Shown here: one piece after another, positions 59,233 to 64,000 of the stretch | Layout of the letters: the number at the start of each line of letters is the position of its first letter | Position numbering within the stretch: position 1 is the stretch's first letter | DNA from: Pseudomonas palmensis | GTDB taxonomy: Bacteria > Pseudomonadota > Gammaproteobacteria > Pseudomonadales > Pseudomonadaceae | NCBI RefSeq assembly: GCF_017848315.1 | Contig: NZ_JAFKEC010000028.1 | Span: forward strand, 1 to 64,000 | Length of the DNA stretch: 64,000 bases | Direction: 5' to 3' | Translations under genes and position numbers: made by a program | Notes under the pieces: generated by a model | Database searches by the model: none | What the model was told of the DNA's origin: nothing | Seen by the model: only the letters and a program-made list of their open reading frames with translations

Positions 59233-61953
59233 ATGACTGATCTGTCGCGTATGCAAGGGTTCGCCAGCCAGGCCATCAGCGCTGTGGAGGGCCGCTTCTA
59301 CCGTCCACCACTGCCCGAGGGGCACGTGCCGCGCCCGCGGCTATGCCAGCGCCTGCACGCCGGCCTTAGCGGTCGACTGCTGCTGGTTTCGGCGCCCGCC
59401 GGTTTCGGCAAGAGCTCGCTGGCCGTGGAGTTCTGCCAGAGCCTGCCCGCCTCGTGGGGCAGCCTGTGGCTGGGGCTGAGCCAGCGCGACAGCGACCCCG
59501 GGCGCTTTCTGGAACGCCTGCTCGAAGGGCTGCAGCAGTTCTGCCCGGACCTGGGCAACCAGGCCCAGGGCCTGCTCAAGATGCGCCAGCGGCACCAGCC
59601 TTTTGCCTTCGAGGAGTGGCTCGACAGCCTGCTCGACGAACTGGCCCTGCACCTGCACCCGCAGAACCCGCTGCTGCTGGTGCTCGATGACTACCATCTG
59701 GCCCAGGGCCCGGTGCTCGACCGCTGCCTGCAGTTCTTCCTCAATCATTTGCCGCCTGGCCTGGTGCTGCTGGTCACCAGCCGCCAGCGTCCCGACTGGC
59801 ACCTGGCGCGCCTGCGCCTGTCGCAGCAGTTGCTCGAACTCACCGAACAGGACCTGCGCCTGAGCCCCGAGGAATCCCTGGCCGTGCTCGACCAGCACCC
59901 CACCACGCTGCGTGGCCAGGCCCTGGACAACCTGATTCAACGCAGCGATGGCTGGGTCGCCGGCCTGCGCTTCTGGCTGCTGGCCGCCTCCGAGGCGGGG
60001 GTCGACAGCGCCTTGCCCCACGCCCTGCATGGCGGCGAGGGGCTGATCCGCGACTACCTGCTCGAAGAAGTCATCGACTGCCTGCCGCCCGAGGTGCAGG
60101 CGTTTCTCTACGACACCGCCTGCCAGGAGCGTTTTTGCGCCGACCTGTGCGATGCCCTGCGCGAAAGCCACGACAGCGCGCAGATACTGCGTTACCTGAA
60201 GGCACACCAGGTGTTTCTGGTACCGCTGGACGAGCAGGGTCAATGGCTGCGTTATCACCACCTGTTCTCCGACCTGCTGCGCACCCGCCAGGCCAGCCAG
60301 CCGCTGGCCAGCCTGCACCTGCGCGCGTGCCGCTGGTTCCACGCCCAGGGCCTGCTCGACGAGGCGGTGGAGCAGGCCCTGCGCGCCGGTCACCTGGACG
60401 TGGCGGCCAACCTGGTGCAGAACCTGTCCGAAGAGCAACTGCTGGCCGAACAGAACGTCGGCATGCTGCTGCGCTGGAAGATGGACCTGCCCGACAGCCT
60501 GCTGATCAGCACCCCGCGCCTGATCGTGCTGTACAGCTGGGCGCTGGGGCTGGCCTGCCAGCTGGATGCGGCCGAGGAACTGGTCAGCCACCTCAGCCGG
60601 TTCCTGCCGGCGCCTTCGGCCACGGCGCAGAAGTCCATGCTGGCGCAATGGCTGGCCCTGAGCGGAATCATCGCCCGCGGTCGCGGCGATCGTCTGAAAA
60701 CCCGCTCGTACTGCCAGCAGGCGCTGCGCAGCCTGCCCACCAAGCGCTACGGCCAGCGCCTGATGTGCCTGTCCACGTTGTCCAACCTGGCCATCGCCGA
60801 GGGCGATTTCTGGCACGCCCGTGGCTGGAACCGCGAGGCGCTGGAGCTGGCACGGCGGGTCGGCAACCCGTTGTTCGAGGCCCTGGCCCACTACGATCGC
60901 GCGCGGGTGCTGCATGCCCGTGGCGAGGTCCTGCGTTCGATGGAGGAGGTGCGCCACGGCCTGCAACGCCTGCAAGGGCTGTCGGCCCAGCGCCTGTACG
61001 CGGCGCGTGCGCGCCTGGCGCTGTACGAAGGCTACCTGCTGGTCGCCGGGCTGCAGCCCCAGGAAGGGCGTGCGCGCTTGCGCGCCGGGCTGGTGGAAGC
61101 GCGTGCCTGTCGCGACATCAGCGTGCTGATCGGGCATTGTGTGCTGGCCACCCTGGACGGACGCGAGGGGCGTTTTACCGAGGCCTTCTGCGAGCTGGCC
61201 GAGGCCGAGCGCCTGATGCATATCTGGGACGTGCCGCCGGTGTTCTACCTGGCCATGATCACCCTGGTCAAATGCGAGCTGTGGCTGGCCCAGGGGCGCA
61301 TGGACCTGGCCGAATCCTGGCTGCTGCGTCTGGGCCAGACCTACGGTGGCGAACGTGCCGCCGCCGCACCGGAGTTCCACCCGCTGCTGCCTTTGCACAT
61401 CGAACTGCAGCAGGCCCTGCTGGAACAGGCCCAGGGGCGTACCGCACAGGCCGCACAACGCCTGCAGGCGCTGACCGAGCACGGGCGCAGCAATGGCGGC
61501 CAGCTGCTCGGCACCACCGCGGTGTGTCAGCATATCGGCCTGTTGCTGGCGAGCGGTGCTGCAGAGGCGGCCGTGGTGTTGCTGCCCCAGGCCCTGGAGG
61601 CCGCGCAGGGGGGCGTGCTGCAACCCTTCCAGCGGCTGCTGGAAGATCACCCCGAGTGGATACGCGAGCAGTTGCTGGCCCAGCCGGCGGGGCCGGTGCA
61701 GGCGCGCCTGCTGGCGCTGTTGCCGGTGGTTGATACCCCGCCGGCCCCCGGGGCGGGCACCGAGGCCCTGAGTGCGCGAGAGATGTCGGTGCTCAAGCTG
61801 ATCGCGCTGGGGTGTTCCAACCAGCAGATCAGCGAGCAACTGTTCATTTCGTTGCACACCGTCAAGACCCACGCCAGCCACATCAACAGCAAGCTCGGCG
61901 TCGAGCGCCGCACCCAGGCGGTCGCCCGGGCCAAGGCGCTGGGCCTGTTGTAG
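59233..61953 (+). CDS. MalT-like LuxR-family transcriptional activator
   Basis: 906 residues. N-terminal STAND ATPase with Walker A (LLVSAPAGFGKSSLAVEF) and the Walker B-like LLLVLDDYHL, a long TPR-like helical region (about 350-830), and a C-terminal GerE helix-turn-helix (LSAREMSVLKLIALGCSNQQISEQLFISLHTVKTHASHINSKLG). Large ATP-dependent activator of the MalT/AlkS type, which senses a metabolite. It is next to the DUF1302/DUF1329 and acyl-CoA ligase genes and is their best candidate regulator. Confidence 0.93.
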   Translation: MTDLSRMQGFASQAISAVEGRFYRPPLPEGHVPRPRLCQRLHAGLSGRLLLVSAPAGFGKSSLAVEFCQSLPASWGSLWLGLSQRDSDPGRFLERLLEGLQQFCPDLGNQAQGLLKMRQRHQPFAFEEWLDSLLDELALHLHPQNPLLLVLDDYHLAQGPVLDRCLQFFLNHLPPGLVLLVTSRQRPDWHLARLRLSQQLLELTEQDLRLSPEESLAVLDQHPTTLRGQALDNLIQRSDGWVAGLRFWLLAASEAGVDSALPHALHGGEGLIRDYLLEEVIDCLPPEVQAFLYDTACQERFCADLCDALRESHDSAQILRYLKAHQVFLVPLDEQGQWLRYHHLFSDLLRTRQASQPLASLHLRACRWFHAQGLLDEAVEQALRAGHLDVAANLVQNLSEEQLLAEQNVGMLLRWKMDLPDSLLISTPRLIVLYSWALGLACQLDAAEELVSHLSRFLPAPSATAQKSMLAQWLALSGIIARGRGDRLKTRSYCQQALRSLPTKRYGQRLMCLSTLSNLAIAEGDFWHARGWNREALELARRVGNPLFEALAHYDRARVLHARGEVLRSMEEVRHGLQRLQGLSAQRLYAARARLALYEGYLLVAGLQPQEGRARLRAGLVEARACRDISVLIGHCVLATLDGREGRFTEAFCELAEAERLMHIWDVPPVFYLAMITLVKCELWLAQGRMDLAESWLLRLGQTYGGERAAAAPEFHPLLPLHIELQQALLEQAQGRTAQAAQRLQALTEHGRSNGGQLLGTTAVCQHIGLLLASGAAEAAVVLLPQALEAAQGGVLQPFQRLLEDHPEWIREQLLAQPAGPVQARLLALLPVVDTPPAPGAGTEALSAREMSVLKLIALGCSNQQISEQLFISLHTVKTHASHINSKLGVERRTQAVARAKALGLL

Positions 61954-62204
61954 CACGGCAGTCGGCCAAGTATGATGGCATCGCGCCATCACACTTGGCG
62001 CGTTGGCTTCGTGCCGCATGCTTGCGGCGCCTCAAGCAAAGTGCACGTGCTGCCGATAGCCTTTCCGAGGCCTGCAGCCGTTGACGTTGCTTGCCAAGCA
62101 GCATGCGCTGGCGATGATCGTCGCGCTGCTTGCGTCCTGAAGCCGAGCCTGTCCCTGTAGGCGCCTTGGCGCCGCTCTTCTTTCTTCCAAGTCAGGTTTT
62201 GTGG

Positions 62205-63812
62205 ATGTTGGTGTATAGCCAAAAAAGTTTTCTGATCGTCGATGACTTCACCGACTTCCGCACGTCCGTGCGTTCGATGTTGCGGGAAATGGGTATCCGC
62301 GACGTCGATACTGCCGAGAGCGGCGAGACGGCGATTCGCATGTGCGGGCAGAAGCGCTATGACTTCATCCTGCACGACTTCCACCTGGGCGACGGCAAGA
62401 AGAACGGCCAGCAGGTGCTGGAAGACCTGATGATCGACAAGCTGATCAGCCACGAGGCGATCTTTGTCATGGTGACGGCCGAGAGCAGCCAGGCGGTGGT
62501 GCTCAGTGCCCTGGAGCACGAGCCGGACGCCTACCTGACCAAACCCTTCAACCGCCTGGGGCTGACCCAGCGCCTGGACAAGCTGGTACAGCGCAAGACC
62601 CTGCTCAAGCCTATCTTGCAGGCGCTGGACCGTGGCCGACCGGCCGAAGTGCTGCTGGCCTGCGACAACCTGTGCAAGCAGGACCCGCGCTTTGCGCCGC
62701 TGTGCCTGCGCTACCGTGCCGACGCCCTGGGCGCCCTCAACCGGCATGAAGAGCTGGAGCGCTTTCTTAAGGCGATCCTGGCCAACCGCCCTACGCCATG
62801 GGCATACGCGGCGCTGGGCAAGCTGCTGTTCAAGCGCGGCCAGGCCGTCCAGGCCAAGGAAATCTACGAACAGGCGATCAAGGCGTTTTCGATGATGCCC
62901 GGCCTGTACGACGGCTTGGCCGACGTGCTGGCTGCCGCAGGTGAAACCCGCCGTGCCCAGTCGGTGCTCGAAGAGGCCGTACGCCTGTCGCCGCTGGCGG
63001 TCCGCCGGCAGATGCAACTGGGCAAGCTGGCCCTGGGCAACGCCGACTTCGACACCTCGTCGCGGGCCTATCGCCAGGCCGTGAGCCAGGGCCAGAATTC
63101 GCGTTTCAAAGACCCTGAAAGCAACCTGGGCCTGGCCCAGGCGCTGATCCAGAAGAACGTGGGCAACGGCCTGGATGCACGCACACGGGTGGAGCTGAAC
63201 CAGGTGCTGGGCGATGTGGCCAAGGAGTACACCGACGACCAGGGCCTGCAGGTACGTGCGCGCTTGATCAAGGCCACCGGCCTGGCGCAGGCGGGCGATG
63301 CCGAGACGGCCGCCAAGCTCACCGAGGCGGCGGTTGCGCGGCTGGAGAACATGGACCAGTTCTTCTCGGCCGAAACCGCCCTGGCAGTGGCTGCGCAGTT
63401 GCAGCAACTGGGTCAGGAGGCGGCGGGCACGGCCATCCTCAAGAACTGCGTGGAAGTCTACGGTGACGACGCGAGCGTGATGCAGAGCATCGCCAAGCTG
63501 ACTGACGACCCGACGATTCTAGGCGCCGGCAACGAAGCCGTCGACCTCAACCGCCAGGGCGTGCGCAGCTATCAGGCCGGCAAGGTCGGCGAGGCGCTGG
63601 AGCAGTTCCGTCGCGCGCTGGCGTTGCAGCCCAAGAACATCAGCATTGCGCTGAACACTGCCCAGGCGCTGCTGCGCATGGCCGGGGAAAACCCCTCGAG
63701 CGCCGCGCTGGAGGAATGCCGCGCGTGCCTGGCCAAGGTGGCGGGCATTCCCAATACCGATCCGCGCTACGAGCGCTATCGAAAACTGCGTATCCGGGCG
63801 GTGGGCTCATGA
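62205..63812 (+). CDS. Response regulator fused to TPR domain
   Basis: About 535 residues. Receiver domain 1-120: acid pocket Asp13/Asp14 (LIVDDFTDFR), phosphoacceptor Asp58 (FILHDFHLG), Thr91 and Lys113 (YLTKPFN). The rest is tetratricopeptide repeats (for example PWAYAALGKLLFKRGQAVQAKEIYEQAI) with no DNA-binding or enzymatic output, so it likely acts by protein contact. The start at 62205 has no strong ribosome site; the 251 bp before it show nothing else. Its stop overlaps the histidine kinase start as ATGA. Confidence 0.9.
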   Translation: MLVYSQKSFLIVDDFTDFRTSVRSMLREMGIRDVDTAESGETAIRMCGQKRYDFILHDFHLGDGKKNGQQVLEDLMIDKLISHEAIFVMVTAESSQAVVLSALEHEPDAYLTKPFNRLGLTQRLDKLVQRKTLLKPILQALDRGRPAEVLLACDNLCKQDPRFAPLCLRYRADALGALNRHEELERFLKAILANRPTPWAYAALGKLLFKRGQAVQAKEIYEQAIKAFSMMPGLYDGLADVLAAAGETRRAQSVLEEAVRLSPLAVRRQMQLGKLALGNADFDTSSRAYRQAVSQGQNSRFKDPESNLGLAQALIQKNVGNGLDARTRVELNQVLGDVAKEYTDDQGLQVRARLIKATGLAQAGDAETAAKLTEAAVARLENMDQFFSAETALAVAAQLQQLGQEAAGTAILKNCVEVYGDDASVMQSIAKLTDDPTILGAGNEAVDLNRQGVRSYQAGKVGEALEQFRRALALQPKNISIALNTAQALLRMAGENPSSAALEECRACLAKVAGIPNTDPRYERYRKLRIRAVGS

Positions 63813-64000
63813 GCAACGATTCCCAGGGGCTGGATTTTTCCACGGTGATCGCCTCCACCGTACACGACATGAAGAACTCCCTGGCGATGCTGATGCAGGC
63901 GCACAGCCAGTGGCTGTCGCGCCTGCCGGCCGCCCAGGCGCAAGGCCCGGAGCAGGCGGTGGTGGAGCACGAGTTCGCGCACCTCAACGGCATGCTCGTG
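63809..64000 (+). CDS. Sensor histidine kinase, cut by right edge
   Basis: Only the first 64 residues are inside the window. FSTVIASTVHDMKNSLAML carries the phosphoacceptor His19 of an H-box very near the N-terminus, so the protein has no N-terminal sensor and is soluble. Four-base overlap (ATGA) with the response-regulator gene shows that the two are partners. The kinase core is beyond the edge. Confidence 0.82.
   Translation, partial: MSNDSQGLDFSTVIASTVHDMKNSLAMLMQAHSQWLSRLPAAQAQGPEQAVVEHEFAHLNGMLV

Noticed and set aside
59341..62019. 892-residue open frame on the minus strand
   Set aside because: Antisense to the MalT-like regulator, which has clear Walker A and LuxR motifs; the shadow is Gln/Ala/His-rich without domains.

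Overview
The window is ordinary high-GC chromosomal DNA of a Pseudomonas, most likely of the P. putida group. The gene order hemA-prfA-prmC-moeB-murI-pagL, the block ychF-pth-rplY-prs-tRNA-Gln-ispE-lolB, and hemH-uraA-upp-hpt-mqo all match that group as I know it. Extragenic palindromes of the P. putida REP type support this. I see no insertion sequence, prophage, CRISPR array or rRNA. Nearly all bases belong to about 57 genes, and most long alternative-frame ORFs are GC-driven shadows.

Layout. 1-2.7 kb: an ECF sigma/FecR pair reading off the left edge, with the first codons of a probable TonB receptor, then a LacI regulator. 2.9-5.6 kb: an MFS transporter and amidase operon behind a perfect LacI-type operator. 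5.6-9.6 kb: a complete FecI/FecR/TonB-receptor iron-signalling cassette with a Fur box. 9.7-14.7 kb: cystathionine lyase/synthase and cystathionine beta-synthase (reverse trans-sulfuration), divergent from cobalamin-independent metE. 14.8-24 kb: an OsmC-YcaO fusion, then ychF, pth, rplY, prs, tRNA-Gln(UUG), ispE, lolB and a TPR lipoprotein. 24.2-29.6 kb: hemA-prfA-prmC-moeB-murI and the lipid A deacylase pagL.

29.6-36.9 kb is the most interesting block. It resembles the blue-light regulon of P. putida: a MerR/LitR regulator lacking the B12-binding motif, photolyase, an SDR, a DUF523/DUF1722 protein, a flavin-dependent oxidoreductase, a TIGR01777 protein and ferrochelatase. Three exact T(G/A)TACA-N12-TGTACA boxes lie in its promoter regions. 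36.9-42.1 kb: uracil/hypoxanthine salvage (uraA, upp, hpt), a PA4642-family protein and malate:quinone oxidoreductase. 42.1-53.6 kb: lipoproteins, small proteins, a PlsC-like acyltransferase, a zinc ribbon/DUF2007/SRAP trio whose SRAP protein has two changed active-site residues, a Cache chemoreceptor, an M48 lipoprotein protease, a GDT1 manganese exporter behind a yybP-ykoY riboswitch, rsmC, a 2-hydroxyacid dehydrogenase and a LysE exporter. 53.7-64 kb: a fatty acyl-CoA ligase, DUF1302 and DUF1329 proteins, a MalT-type LuxR activator, and a response regulator-TPR protein overlapping a histidine kinase cut by the right edge.

The best leads are the LitR boxes, the abrupt low-GC tract across ispE/tRNA-Gln/prs, the variant SRAP protein, the 42-bp perfect palindrome after metE, and the 790-bp gene-free region upstream of mqo. 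Percentages quoted are hand counts.
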